Assembly (NCBI RefSeq): GCF_001665685.1 | Contig: NZ_LZTB01000101.1 | Location: forward strand, 1 to 64,000 | Source: Mycobacterium sp. 852013-50091_SCH5140682 | GTDB lineage: Bacteria; Actinomycetota; Actinomycetes; Mycobacteriales; Mycobacteriaceae | Reading direction: 5' to 3' | DNA: 64,000 bases | In this document: positions 17,359 to 27,439 of the stretch, piece after piece | How positions within the stretch are numbered: position 1 is the stretch's first letter | Layout: each line of letters opens with the position of its first letter | The notes under the pieces: model-generated | Seen by the model: only the letters and a program-made list of their open reading frames with translations | Database searches by the model: none | Told to the model about the DNA's origin: nothing | Translations under genes and position numbers: made by a program

Positions 17359-18099
17359 TCAGGTCAGCGGAATGGTGACGACCGGGCTTGATGTGGGCTG
17401 GGTCGAACCGGTGCCGGGTTCGACGGTAACCGCAACCGCGGTCGCCGGGTTCAGCGCCGGGATGACCTCGCCGCCAGGGGGCGGCATGGTGTCGGCGCTC
17501 ATGGTGCCTGCCGATCTCGTGGGGCCAGACGCGGGGATGAACCACATTTGGTAGACGTGGCCCTGCGGGGGTGGCGGCACGTTCGACATCGCCACCACGA
17601 CGGCGTTGGCCTGGGCCGACGCGCTCAGGGTGATGGTGCCGCCTGCCACCGCGGCCGTGGTGGTGCGGGTGTCGGGGTACGCCAGCACCTGAGCGACCGA
17701 GGGCACGCTGGGGGGCTGGTGCATGGACCGCAGCACGACGGTGCTTGCGACAGCGATCACGACGGCGGCGGCCGCGGCCACCAGTACGCGCGTGACCAAC
17801 CGGCGCCTGCGGGCACGGTGTAGAGCCAGCTCGTCGCCTGCGTCACGCCCCGGTTGTTGCCCGATCGCGTGCAGCAACGACTCGCGCACGCGAGCGGGTG
17901 GGGCAAGCGTGTCGCCGGCGGTGACGAGCGCCATCGTGTCCTGAATGTCGGCGACGATCCGGGCAAACGCGTCGGCCGTGGGTGCTCCCGCGGCAGCCAG
18001 CCGGTGGTCGATCTCGGCGCGTTCGGCCTCGGACACGGCACCCAGCGCGTACGGGTAGGCGAGGTCGAGGAGTTCGTCGTCGATGTGATTGTCAGTCAT
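17359..18099 (-). CDS. rskA: Anti-sigma-K factor RskA
   Basis: A 246-residue single-pass membrane protein. The cytoplasmic N-terminal ~95 residues (LLDLAYPYALGAVSEAERAE) form the anti-sigma domain. One hydrophobic span lies at ~105-125 after the basic RARRRRLVTR. The C-terminal part is the RskA extracytoplasmic domain (VYQMWFIPASGP, PPGGEVIPALNPA). There is no HxxxCxxC zinc motif, as in known RskA. It overlaps sigK by 8 nt, the standard arrangement. By homology it holds SigK inactive until regulated proteolysis releases it. Confidence 0.9.
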   Translation of the reverse strand: MTDNHIDDELLDLAYPYALGAVSEAERAEIDHRLAAAGAPTADAFARIVADIQDTMALVTAGDTLAPPARVRESLLHAIGQQPGRDAGDELALHRARRRRLVTRVLVAAAAAVVIAVASTVVLRSMHQPPSVPSVAQVLAYPDTRTTTAAVAGGTITLSASAQANAVVVAMSNVPPPPQGHVYQMWFIPASGPTRSAGTMSADTMPPPGGEVIPALNPATAVAVTVEPGTGSTQPTSSPVVTIPLT

Positions 18100-18724
18100 C
18101 CGAACCCACCCCCAGACAGTTCTTCAGCCGGATCAGTCCGTCACGGATACGGGTCTTGATGGCCGGGAGTCCGGAGCCGAGGAGTTCGGCGACCTCACGG
18201 TAGGTGTGGCCGCCGTAGTACGCCAGCGCGATGGCTTCCCGCTGGGTGTCTGTCAAGGTGTCGAGACAGTCGACGACTTGCTGCTCGTCCAACCGCTGGC
18301 CGACCTCGTCGGCGACCACGTCGTGTTCCCGACCCAGATTGCCTGCACCATATGCGTGGTTGCGATCGCTGGCCGACTGTTCGGAACGCACCCGGTCGAC
18401 GCTGCGGCGCTGGGTCAAGGTCAGCAGCCAGCCGATCGGGCTGGCCAGAGCCGGGTTGTAATCGCGTGCCGCCGACGTCCACACCTGCAGGTAGACCTCT
18501 TGGGTGACCTCCTCGGCAAGTGCCGGGTTGCGGACGATTCGGGACGACAGGCCGAACACCCGCGCGCAGGTCATGTCGTAGAACTCGGTGAAGGCGTCGC
18601 GGTCGCCGGACGCGATCGCACCGAGGCGGCGAGCCAGCTCGGTGGCGTCGGCGGCCCGCGCGGCGGAGGTGGATTCGGCCGCGTGGTCACCCGTGCCGCG
18701 GTCATGACCGCGGGGTAGGTCCAT
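18092..18724 (-). CDS. sigK: ECF RNA polymerase sigma factor SigK
   Basis: A 210-residue ECF sigma factor. Region 2 is seen as AFTEFYDMTCARVFGLSSRI and AEEVTQEVYLQVWTSA; region 4 as LTDTQREAIALAYYGGHTYR and AIKTRIRDGLIRLKNCLG. Neighbours (RskA, UfaA1-like methyltransferase, DUF1365, FAD oxidase) match the mycobacterial sigK locus, which supports the name. It follows the methyltransferase by 42 nt. SigK recognises CCATCC and CCGAAT-like elements; such a promoter stands at the head of this operon (22125-22152), so the operon is probably autoregulated. The homologue of the DUF1295 membrane protein usually found between sigK and ufaA1 is absent here. Confidence 0.92.
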   Translation of the reverse strand: MDLPRGHDRGTGDHAAESTSAARAADATELARRLGAIASGDRDAFTEFYDMTCARVFGLSSRIVRNPALAEEVTQEVYLQVWTSAARDYNPALASPIGWLLTLTQRRSVDRVRSEQSASDRNHAYGAGNLGREHDVVADEVGQRLDEQQVVDCLDTLTDTQREAIALAYYGGHTYREVAELLGSGLPAIKTRIRDGLIRLKNCLGVGSDD

Positions 18725-18766
18725 GTCGGGATCTTTGCACAGACCGGGCCGCGGAGGTGCACCGTG

Positions 18767-20065
18767 TCACCGTCGAGTGGCACCGTGATCACTACTCCAG
18801 GAGCGATCGAGGACAAACTGGTGGACGTCGAGGTACCCGGATGCGAAGCCGGCCTGCGAGTACGCCAGGTAAAACCTCCACATGCGTTGAAACGTCTCGT
18901 CGAAGCCCAGGGCCTCGGCGCCGGGCGCGTGGGCGGTAAACCGTTGCAGCCAGAGTCGCAACGTATGTGCGTAATGCGGACCGAACGAATATCGATCGAC
19001 CATGCGAAGGCTGGTTCGGCGTGCGACGGTCTGCTCGAGCAGATCCACCGATGGCAGGAACCCGCCGGGAAAGATGTACTTGTGCACCCACGTGTAGGTG
19101 TTGCGGGTCGCGCGCATCCGATGATCCGGCATCGTGATGGCTTGCAACGCGATTCGGCCGTTCTCGGCGAGTAGCCGGTCGAGGGTGCGTAGGTAAGTGG
19201 TCAGGTAGCGGTGACCGACCGCCTCGATCATTTCGACCGAGACGATCGCGTCGTACCGGCCCTGCACGTCACGGTAGTCGCACAACTCGACGGTGGCCCG
19301 GCTCGACAACCCGGCGGCCGCGATGCGACGGCGAGCCAGGAGTTGTTGTTCCCGGGACAGCGTGATCGTGTGTACCTGGGCACCCCGTTGCGCGGCCCGG
19401 ATCGTCAATTCTCCCCAGCCCGTTCCGATTTCGAGCACACGGGAGCCCGGCGTCACGCCGGCGACGTCGAGAAGGCGGTCGATCTTGCGGTGCTGCGCGT
19501 CGACAATATCCGGCCATATCGGTGCGGTCCCGAGGTCGGCGAACAACGCTGACGAGTACGTCATGGATTCGTCGAGGAACAGGCTGAAGAACTCGTTCGA
19601 CAGGTCGTAGTGATGGGCGATGTTCGCCCGGGCGTCGGCGCGCGTGCCGTAGTGACTGCGAGGCACCCGCGGCAGGCACAGATGGCGCAACCGGTGCAAA
19701 GGCGCAGGCACGAGAGTGTCGATGCCGGCGGCCAGTACCGTCAGCACCGCCGCGAGATCCGGTGATGACCAGTCGCCCGCCATGTAGGACTCCCCGAAGC
19801 CGATCAGGCCGGCCGCGGCCAGACGGGCGAAGAAATGATCGGGGCGGTGCACGACCAGCCGCGGGGAAGCGGCGTCTGCGGCAGACTCGGCAAGTGGCGT
19901 GTCCGAATAGTCCACGCGCAACGGCAGATCGCGTGTCGCGCGTCGAAACAAACTCTCCGCGATGGGCGCTCCGAGCCGCACGCGCGGGCCCCGAGGGACC
20001 CGGTCGATATCGCGCCAGCGCGTCGGGCCCTGTTGGGCCGGGGTGATGTCGGTCTCGAGGGTCAT
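18767..20065 (-). CDS. ufaA1: SAM-dependent fatty-acid methyltransferase, UfaA1/cyclopropane synthase family
   Basis: A 432-residue enzyme of the mycolic-acid cyclopropane synthase family. The SAM loop is VLEIGTGWGELTIRAAQRG at ~205. Other family marks are ANIAHHYDLSNEFFSLFLD, MTYSSALF, VSVEMIEAVGHRYL and the late FASGYLDVHQFVLDRS. Members methylate double bonds of unsaturated acyl chains in phospholipids. The M. tuberculosis UfaA1 of the same locus has been linked to tuberculostearic (10-methylstearic) acid. ATG 20065 shares one base with the DUF1365 stop (TGATG), so it is coupled. The upstream FAD oxidase could reduce or oxidise the lipid product. Confidence 0.85.
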   Translation of the reverse strand: MTLETDITPAQQGPTRWRDIDRVPRGPRVRLGAPIAESLFRRATRDLPLRVDYSDTPLAESAADAASPRLVVHRPDHFFARLAAAGLIGFGESYMAGDWSSPDLAAVLTVLAAGIDTLVPAPLHRLRHLCLPRVPRSHYGTRADARANIAHHYDLSNEFFSLFLDESMTYSSALFADLGTAPIWPDIVDAQHRKIDRLLDVAGVTPGSRVLEIGTGWGELTIRAAQRGAQVHTITLSREQQLLARRRIAAAGLSSRATVELCDYRDVQGRYDAIVSVEMIEAVGHRYLTTYLRTLDRLLAENGRIALQAITMPDHRMRATRNTYTWVHKYIFPGGFLPSVDLLEQTVARRTSLRMVDRYSFGPHYAHTLRLWLQRFTAHAPGAEALGFDETFQRMWRFYLAYSQAGFASGYLDVHQFVLDRSWSSDHGATRR

Positions 20066-20781
20066 CAAATCCTCTCCTGGGGTCGAGGGACGAGGGGCAG
20101 GCCGCGCGCCCAGAGACGCATGCCCTGCCATCGGATCCGCAGTGCCACCAACAGGGGAGCCAACGGAACGGCCGCCAGGGCCCGCAGCACGGTGGCGGTG
20201 TCGGCCGCATGAACCCGACCGGTCATGGTGGCGCTGAACACGGTGGAACCGGCCGGGTCGCACAAGTGGACGGCGACATGGAGCTGCCGGCCCGGTTCGG
20301 GAACACGCAGGCGGTATTCGCCCGTCACTGCGTTGAACGGGGAAACGTAGAAATCCTTGGCCACGGCGGCATTACCGTGTAGATCCGGGCGGACCAGGTA
20401 TCGGTAGCGGCCGCCGTAGGTGTTGTGCACCTCGGCCACGACGCAGACCAGTGAACCGTCGCGGTCGTAGCACCAGTACACCGTGAGCGGATTGAACACA
20501 TAGCCGAGAACGCGCGCGTTGGTGAGCATCAGCACCCGGCCCCCTCGCACGGTAATCCCGTGCTCTGCCAGGTAGGTATCGATGTTGGCTCGGAGCCCGC
20601 CCTGCGGTGGCCCGGCGTGGTCAGCAGACCTGAACTGGGCGAACGGCCGCAGCGGGAGCGGCAGCTGCGGCAACGCATCGAGGTCGACCAGCCAGCTGTA
20701 ACTGCGGTAGCTGAATTCGTGATGGATGGGCGACCGGCGGACGTGCCGGATGCGAGTTCGGACTATCCGCGACGACCTCAC
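20065..20781 (-). CDS. DUF1365 family protein
   Basis: A 238-residue protein. Marks of DUF1365 are IRHVRRSPIHHEFSYRSYSW near the N-terminus, NPLTVYWCYD, VVAEVHNTYGGRYRYLV and DFYVSPFNAVTGEYRLR. The family has no known activity but nearly always stands between an FAD amine-oxidase-like protein and a cyclopropane-synthase-like methyltransferase, as here, so it probably takes part in the same lipid modification. GTG 20781 overlaps the upstream stop by 4 nt (GTGA), and the end overlaps the methyltransferase start by 1 nt. Confidence 0.85.
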   Translation of the reverse strand: MRSSRIVRTRIRHVRRSPIHHEFSYRSYSWLVDLDALPQLPLPLRPFAQFRSADHAGPPQGGLRANIDTYLAEHGITVRGGRVLMLTNARVLGYVFNPLTVYWCYDRDGSLVCVVAEVHNTYGGRYRYLVRPDLHGNAAVAKDFYVSPFNAVTGEYRLRVPEPGRQLHVAVHLCDPAGSTVFSATMTGRVHAADTATVLRALAAVPLAPLLVALRIRWQGMRLWARGLPLVPRPQERI

Positions 20782-22118
20782 ACCGTACTCCCGAGTGGCC
20801 TGCGCAGCGGTGGCACCGGACCGGACCAACTGCCGTGGAGTCGTTGCGCGGCAACGACACCCGAGTGGGCGCCATCCTCGTGGAAGCCCCATCCGTGATA
20901 TGCGCCTGCGAACGCGATCCGATGATCGCCCAACTCGGGCAGACGTCGTTGTGCCGCCACGAAATTCGGCGTGTACTGCGGGTGTTCGTACACCATGGCC
21001 GCGTGCACCGTGTCGGGATCGACGCAGCCGCCATCGCCGAGGGTCACCAGGAACCGTCGATCAGCCGCTGCAGCGAGGCGCTGCAGGCGGGTGAGGTCGT
21101 AGCTCACCAGGACCCGGTCCGGTGCGGAATCGCATGCCGGTAGCCGGTAGTTCCACGATGCCCGCGCCCTGTGGCGCGTCGGTAACACCGACGTATCGGT
21201 ATGCAGCACAGTGTGATTCACGGAGTAGGTCAACGCACCGAGAATCTCCGTCTCGGCTCGGGTGGGCTGGTCGAGCAGGGCCAGGGCCTGGTCGGGATGG
21301 GTGGCGATGACGGCGGCATCGAACTCGTCGACCCGGTCCGCGTCGTCGCGCACCACCACTCCCGACGCGGTGCGATAGACCGCGCGCACCGGGACACCAC
21401 TGCGCATGGCGGGCAACCGGGCGGTGATTGCGTCGACATACTGGGCCGAGCCGCCGGTCACGGTGCGCCACGTGGGTGATCCGAACACCGTGAGCATCCC
21501 GTGGTGATCGAGAAACCGCAACAGGTATCGGAGCGGGTAGTCGAGTGCGACGTTCGGGGGACACGACCACACCGCCGCGACCAGCGGCACCATGAAATGC
21601 GCGGTGAAATAACGGGAAAACCGAGCAGCGGACAGGAAAGCGCCGAGGGTGCCGCCGTGGTCGTCGTCCAGTGCGAGTTCGGCACGGGCCAGTCGGTGAA
21701 AGCGCGTCACCTCCGTGAGCATCCGCAGATAGCGAAACCGAACCACGGCGGAGGGTTGCGCGAACAGCCCGAGCGGACCCCGGGCACCCGCGTACTGCAG
21801 GCCGCACCCGTCACATCGGACCGACATCGACATGTCCGATTCCTGGGATCGCACGCCGAGTTCGTCGAACAGCTTGAGCAGCGTCGGGTAGGTGCGGTCA
21901 TTGAAGACGATGAATCCCGAGTCGACGGCGACTGTGGACAGGTCGTCGCGGCCGGTCGGCAACCGGTGAGTGTGGGCGTGCCCACCGCAGCGCGGCTGCG
22001 CTTCGAACAGCGTGACCTCGGCGTCTCGGGCCAGAACCCACGCTGCGGTCAACCCGGATACGCCACTGCCGATGACAGCAATCCGCCGAACGAGCGATGT
22101 CTCCTCTTGTCGATTCAC
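20778..22118 (-). CDS. FAD-dependent amine oxidase-like protein of the sigK/ufaA1 operon
   Basis: A 446-residue flavoprotein with an N-terminal dinucleotide loop (IAVIGSGVSGLTAAWVL at ~13), GGHAHTH, and a C-terminal FAD contact (IAFAGAYHGWGFHEDGAHSG). It belongs to the NAD(P)-binding amine-oxidase-like group that pairs with DUF1365 and cyclopropane-type methyltransferases, and may act on acyl chains rather than amines. The start is GTG 22118. A SigK-type -10 ends 6 nt before it, so transcription would begin at about the start codon itself and the mRNA would be leaderless. No other in-frame start follows closely. Confidence 0.83.
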   Translation of the reverse strand: MNRQEETSLVRRIAVIGSGVSGLTAAWVLARDAEVTLFEAQPRCGGHAHTHRLPTGRDDLSTVAVDSGFIVFNDRTYPTLLKLFDELGVRSQESDMSMSVRCDGCGLQYAGARGPLGLFAQPSAVVRFRYLRMLTEVTRFHRLARAELALDDDHGGTLGAFLSAARFSRYFTAHFMVPLVAAVWSCPPNVALDYPLRYLLRFLDHHGMLTVFGSPTWRTVTGGSAQYVDAITARLPAMRSGVPVRAVYRTASGVVVRDDADRVDEFDAAVIATHPDQALALLDQPTRAETEILGALTYSVNHTVLHTDTSVLPTRHRARASWNYRLPACDSAPDRVLVSYDLTRLQRLAAAADRRFLVTLGDGGCVDPDTVHAAMVYEHPQYTPNFVAAQRRLPELGDHRIAFAGAYHGWGFHEDGAHSGVVAAQRLHGSWSGPVPPLRRPLGSTV

Positions 22119-22124
22119 ACCAGA

Positions 22125-22152
22125 GGTTCGTCGCTGTCAGGCACCTGGATGG
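22125..22152 (-). promoter_or_regulatory. SigK-type promoter of the sigK operon
   Basis: On the minus strand CCATCC (22152-22147) is followed after 16 nt by CGAACC (22130-22125). This agrees with the mycobacterial SigK consensus, CCATCC for -35 (exact) and CCGAAT-like for -10, with normal spacing. It lies directly before the first gene of the operon that encodes SigK. The transcript would start about 7 nt later, at the GTG start codon. Confidence 0.72.
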
Positions 22153-22173
22153 GTGCGCTGACGCGGAGAGCGG

Positions 22174-23595
<1,422 letters not shown>

Positions 23596-23598
23596 GGT

Positions 23599-24756
23599 TC
23601 ATCTTCCATCGAGCAGCCGGTCACGGATGGCGGTTTGGCCTGCGGCGTCGACGACGGTGCCTGCCAAGGCGAGCGCGCCCTGCGCGATGGCGGTTTCGGC
23701 TGCGGGGGTGATGGTGGCCGCGGCGAACTCGGGCTGATGGTTGACCGCGGGCAGTGAGTCGATGCCGATGTAGGGGTGGATGGCTGGCAGGGTCTGCGAG
23801 ACGTTGCCCATATCGGTCGACGCGCGCGCCATCATCGTGTCCGGGCCCGTGGCGAAGTGCCTGCCCGCCGCGGTCGCGCGGCGCTCGTAGCACGCGAGCA
23901 GATCGTCGTCGGTCCGGAACTCCGCATACGGCTTGGATTCCGGCGCCACCGTGAGTTCGGCACCCGAGGCCAGCGCGCCGGCTTCGAAGCAGCGCATCAC
24001 CTTGGGTTCGACCTCGGCCAACTGGGCGAGGGTCTCGGCCCGCACATACCAGCGGCCCTCGGTGTGTTCGGCGATGGCGTTCGGAGCCTCCCCGCCGCGG
24101 GTCATCATGCCGTGTACCCGCACCGACGACGGCAACTGCTGGCGCAGCAGGCCGATCGCCACCTGGGCGATGGTGAACGCGTCGGCCGCGTTGATGCCAC
24201 GTTCGGGGTAGGCGGCGGCGTGCGATGACTTGCCGTGGTAGGAGATGTGGCTGTGCGACACGGCAAATGGCCGGGCCCGCGCCACGTCGACGGGACCGGG
24301 GTGGACCATGGCGGCGGCGTGCAGCCCGTCGAATCCGTTGCGTTCCAGCAGCTCGATCTTCCCGCCGCCGCCCTCTTCGGCCGGGGTGCCGATCACCGAC
24401 AGGGTCAGGCCCAGATCGTCGACGACGGGCGCCAGGGCCAGTGCCGCGCCGACCGTGATCGCGGAGATGAGGTTGTGCCCGCACGCATGACCGAGCCCGG
24501 GCAGCGCGTCGTATTCGGCGCACAGGGCAATGTGCAGGTCGCCGGTGCCGATCCGCGCTGCGAACGCGGTATCCAGGCCGCAGTACTTCTCGGTGACATC
24601 AAACCCGTTGTCCGCCAACGGCCCGGCGACACGTCCGACGGAGCGGACCTCTTCCCAGGCGATTTCGGGATGGTCATAGAGGTCACGGGACAGCTCGATC
24701 AGCCCGGGGTGGGCTGCCGCGACACCCGTGGCGACGGTGGCGTCGACGGTGGTCAC
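23599..24756 (-). CDS. M20 family amidohydrolase (AbgB/M20D-like)
   Basis: A 385-residue metallohydrolase. The metal-site motifs are AEYDALPGLGHACGHN and GTPAEEGGGGK, which place it with the p-aminobenzoyl-glutamate hydrolase/M20D amidohydrolases that cleave N-acyl or N-aminoacyl amides. GTG 24756 overlaps the DUF1028 stop by 4 nt (GTGA), so translation is coupled; an open extension upstream overlaps DUF1028 and is not used. It probably removes an acyl, carbamoyl or aryl group from an amino acid; the aspartase that follows suggests that amino acid is aspartate, which is inference. Confidence 0.86.
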   Translation of the reverse strand: MTTVDATVATGVAAAHPGLIELSRDLYDHPEIAWEEVRSVGRVAGPLADNGFDVTEKYCGLDTAFAARIGTGDLHIALCAEYDALPGLGHACGHNLISAITVGAALALAPVVDDLGLTLSVIGTPAEEGGGGKIELLERNGFDGLHAAAMVHPGPVDVARARPFAVSHSHISYHGKSSHAAAYPERGINAADAFTIAQVAIGLLRQQLPSSVRVHGMMTRGGEAPNAIAEHTEGRWYVRAETLAQLAEVEPKVMRCFEAGALASGAELTVAPESKPYAEFRTDDDLLACYERRATAAGRHFATGPDTMMARASTDMGNVSQTLPAIHPYIGIDSLPAVNHQPEFAAATITPAAETAIAQGALALAGTVVDAAGQTAIRDRLLDGR

Positions 24757-25427
24757 TGATCCCCCGGGACTCCGTAGGACGGTGCCTGCGTCGGGTCGAC
24801 GCCGCGAACCCGATAATCGTTCTTCTGCGGCTGCCACAGCGTCCACAACGCGGCAAGATCACCGATGGGGTCATCGGAATGGTCGACCCGAAGGTCGGTC
24901 ACGGGCCACGGAACATCTTCCACCACAAGCATTCCGGCGGAGTGCACGGGGCCGGCCTCGCCGCCGGCCGCGACTGCCGCGCGCAGCCCGTCGAGCAGTC
25001 TGTCCTCGAAGGCCGCGGCGGTGCTGCCGCAATAGCCGTTGAGCAGTTCGGCGATCACCTTCTCATCGGCGAGCAGATTGCCCGCCGCCACCGCCTGATC
25101 GCCCTGGAGGTGGGTGTGCACGCCGAGGCTGTTGGGTCCCGAATGCACCGCGGTGTTGCCCTGGGTGTCCACGACGGTCAGCTGCCGGTAATCGGGGAAT
25201 TTCTCCTGTGCCAGTGCGGCTTTGAGCGCCCCGTCGGCGTCGAGGCCACCGGCGAGCGATCCGAGCACGTGTGGGCCGAGCGCGGGGTTGGTGACGTTCT
25301 GCGATGCGACCACCCCGACGCCGGCCCGGGCGTGCGCGCAGCGCGACGCGACCGCGGGGCTCGACGACGCGATCACGATGCCGAAGGCTCCGGTGCCCGG
25401 ATCGCGGGCGACAAGGGAGAAGGTCAT
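24753..25427 (-). CDS. DUF1028 family protein (Ntn-hydrolase-like)
   Basis: A 224-residue protein that begins MTFSLVARDPGTGAFGIVIA and continues with SSPAVASRCAHARAGVGVVA and SQNVTNPALGPHVLG, the conserved first half of DUF1028. The family is thought to adopt an Ntn-hydrolase-like fold and often stands beside RidA and M20 amidohydrolases, but no reaction is established. ATG 25427 overlaps the RidA stop (ATGA). It is coupled on both sides, so a fixed ratio with RidA and the M20 enzyme seems important. Confidence 0.85.
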   Translation of the reverse strand: MTFSLVARDPGTGAFGIVIASSSPAVASRCAHARAGVGVVASQNVTNPALGPHVLGSLAGGLDADGALKAALAQEKFPDYRQLTVVDTQGNTAVHSGPNSLGVHTHLQGDQAVAAGNLLADEKVIAELLNGYCGSTAAAFEDRLLDGLRAAVAAGGEAGPVHSAGMLVVEDVPWPVTDLRVDHSDDPIGDLAALWTLWQPQKNDYRVRGVDPTQAPSYGVPGDQ

Positions 25428-25873
25428 TTCGCCTCCCCACCAGTGTTCGAGCTGATCACCGCGGTGGCGTCGATCTCGACGAGCCACTCGGGCCGGGCGA
25501 GGGCCTCGACCACCAGGCCCGTCGACACCGGAAACACGCCCTTGAGCCAGCGGCCCATGACCCGGTACACGGTTTCGCGGTAGCGGATATCGGTGAGGTA
25601 CACGGTGACCTTGACGATGTCGCGCAGCGAGCTGCCTGCCTCGTCGAGCAGCATCGCGATGTTGCTCATCGCTTTCTCGGTCTGTGCTTCGACGTCGCCG
25701 ATGCCCACCGATTCCCGGGTCTCGAGATCCTGGCCGATCTGCCCGCGCAGGTAGACCACCCCGCCTGCGACGACGGCCTGGCACAGGTCGTTGTCGAGGT
25801 TCTGCTCGGGATAGGTGTCCTTGGTGTTGAAGGGCCGGATCCGGGTGTGGGTCGGTGTTGCGATGTCGGTCAT
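25424..25873 (-). CDS. RidA/YjgF family protein (Rid)
   Basis: A 149-residue Rid protein: RGQIGQDLETRESVG, EAQTEKAMSNIAMLLDEAG, DIVKVTVYLTD and RPEWLVEIDATAVI follow the family pattern. RidA hydrolyses reactive enamines/imines to ketoacids; close subgroups act in specific catabolic operons. The critical Arg of RidA aligns near ALARPEWLVEI, so imine deaminase activity is plausible. ATG 25873 overlaps the FMO stop (ATGA). In this operon it would take the imine or hydroxylated product of the monooxygenase. Confidence 0.85.
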   Translation of the reverse strand: MTDIATPTHTRIRPFNTKDTYPEQNLDNDLCQAVVAGGVVYLRGQIGQDLETRESVGIGDVEAQTEKAMSNIAMLLDEAGSSLRDIVKVTVYLTDIRYRETVYRVMGRWLKGVFPVSTGLVVEALARPEWLVEIDATAVISSNTGGEAK

Positions 25874-27150
25874 GACCACTGTCCTTTGTCCTCGGAGGTC
25901 TGGTTGGCGGCTTTGTAGGCGAGGTAGCTGCGCTGAATCGCGATCTGGTCGGCGAGGTACTTGGCGTCGTGCCAGACGCCCCAGATGAAGCTCGAACCGC
26001 GGCGGGACTGCCACGGAAGTCCCAGGAAGTACACGCCGGGCTCCGCGGAGACGCCGCGCTGGTGTTTGGGTTTGCCGTTCTCGTCGAACGCGTCGACCTG
26101 CAGCCAGCCGTAGTCGAACGCGAAGCCGACGGCCCAGATGATCGAGGTGATCCCGGCGGCGGCGAAATCCAGCTCGAGGATGGGATGGGTCATGCAGTCC
26201 GGGTCGGGGCCGAGAACCCGGGCCTGCGGCTCCTCGGGCAGGTCGAGACCGTTGCGGGCGACGTAGGCGTCGGCCTCGTCGAGCATCGACACGTAGTTCG
26301 CGTCGCCGGCTTCGATGTTGTCCCGCAGATCGGGTGCGAAGCGCATGACGCCGTTGTCGAACCCGCCAGCCATCCCGAGCAGCGTGATCCCACTGGCGGC
26401 CAATGACCGGAAATCCACGGTGTGCCCGCCGTGCGCGCCACTGACCGCGATGGTCACATGCTCGGCGCCCCGCGGCGGGGCGGCCATGTCCCATTTGCCG
26501 AGAACGCCGAGCCACCAGCAGAAGTCGCGGTCGCGGTAGCTGCGGGGCGGCCTGTCGTGCGGCCCGACAGCGAGATACACCTGCCGGCCCGACTGCTGGA
26601 GCTCGTCGGCGATCTGCACACCTGAGGATCCGGCTCCGACGACCAGCACGGCGCCGTCCTGCAACTGCTGGGGATTGTGGTACGCGCTCGAATGAATCTG
26701 GTGAATGCCGGCATTGTCGGGCACGACCGGCGGGATGACCGGTTTCTGGAACGCGCCGGTGGCGGCCACGACGTAGCGGGCCTCGATGGTGCCCTCGGAG
26801 GTCTGGACGGTGAAGCCGGGCCGGCCCTCGTTCTTGCGGACCGATGTCACCTCGACGCCGGTACGGATCGGGGCGTCTATCTTCTCGGCGTAGGAGACCA
26901 GGTAGTCGGCCACCTGCTCCTTGCCCGCGAACCCGTCGGGGTCGATGTTGAACTCCTGGCCGGGAAAACGGTCATGCCAGGCGGGCCCGTTGGCCACCAG
27001 GGAATCCCACCGCCACGACCGCCAGCGTTCGGCGACCCGGTCACGCTCGACGACGAGGTGCCCGACGCCATGCAAACTGAGGTGCTCGCTCATCGCGATA
27101 CCGGCTTGACCCGCGCCGACGACGAGAACCTCGGTCTCTTGGCTCGACAT
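25870..27150 (-). CDS. Flavin-containing monooxygenase-like protein
   Basis: A 426-residue flavoprotein with two Rossmann loops: VLVVGAGQAGIAMSEHL (FAD) near residue 8 and VLVVGAGSSGVQIADEL (NADPH) near residue 165. The stretch GIHQIHSSAYHNP resembles the FxGxxxHxxxY fingerprint of class B monooxygenases. It would use NADPH and oxygen to hydroxylate a nitrogen or carbon centre. GGAGG stands 5 nt before ATG 27150, so this start is preferred to the GTG four codons earlier. First gene of a five-gene coupled operon. A palindrome at 27206-27223 lies upstream. Confidence 0.87.
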   Translation of the reverse strand: MSSQETEVLVVGAGQAGIAMSEHLSLHGVGHLVVERDRVAERWRSWRWDSLVANGPAWHDRFPGQEFNIDPDGFAGKEQVADYLVSYAEKIDAPIRTGVEVTSVRKNEGRPGFTVQTSEGTIEARYVVAATGAFQKPVIPPVVPDNAGIHQIHSSAYHNPQQLQDGAVLVVGAGSSGVQIADELQQSGRQVYLAVGPHDRPPRSYRDRDFCWWLGVLGKWDMAAPPRGAEHVTIAVSGAHGGHTVDFRSLAASGITLLGMAGGFDNGVMRFAPDLRDNIEAGDANYVSMLDEADAYVARNGLDLPEEPQARVLGPDPDCMTHPILELDFAAAGITSIIWAVGFAFDYGWLQVDAFDENGKPKHQRGVSAEPGVYFLGLPWQSRRGSSFIWGVWHDAKYLADQIAIQRSYLAYKAANQTSEDKGQWS

Positions 27151-27205
27151 CCCAACCTCCACTGCTCGGACAGAATCGCTCGTTGGAAACCATGATTCAG
27201 CCGCA

Positions 27206-27223
27206 CGCTGTATCTGTACAGCG
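27206..27223. promoter_or_regulatory. Operator-like palindrome before the FMO operon
   Basis: The arms CGCTGTA and TACAGCG are perfect complements around 4 nt, 56 nt upstream of the FMO start and 217 nt before the phosphatase start. The next bases are AT-rich (CATATATT), fitting a promoter. It is a candidate site for the unidentified regulator of the FMO operon. Confidence 0.45.
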
Positions 27224-27439
27224 CATATATTCGATCTAATTCATCTGAAAAATCGATCCGCGGTGGTGCGGCGCGGTCGCTGCGCAGGTAACGGTTCACC
27301 GGCTCGTCACCACGCGTTCGACGTGGCGCACAGCGCCGGGGCACGGTTTGCACCACCATCTTCAGATGTGGGCACGAGACGTTTGACAGCACCCGGCGAG
27401 ACTCCCGATACCGGGATCCCGACGGCGGATGCCGCCAGC

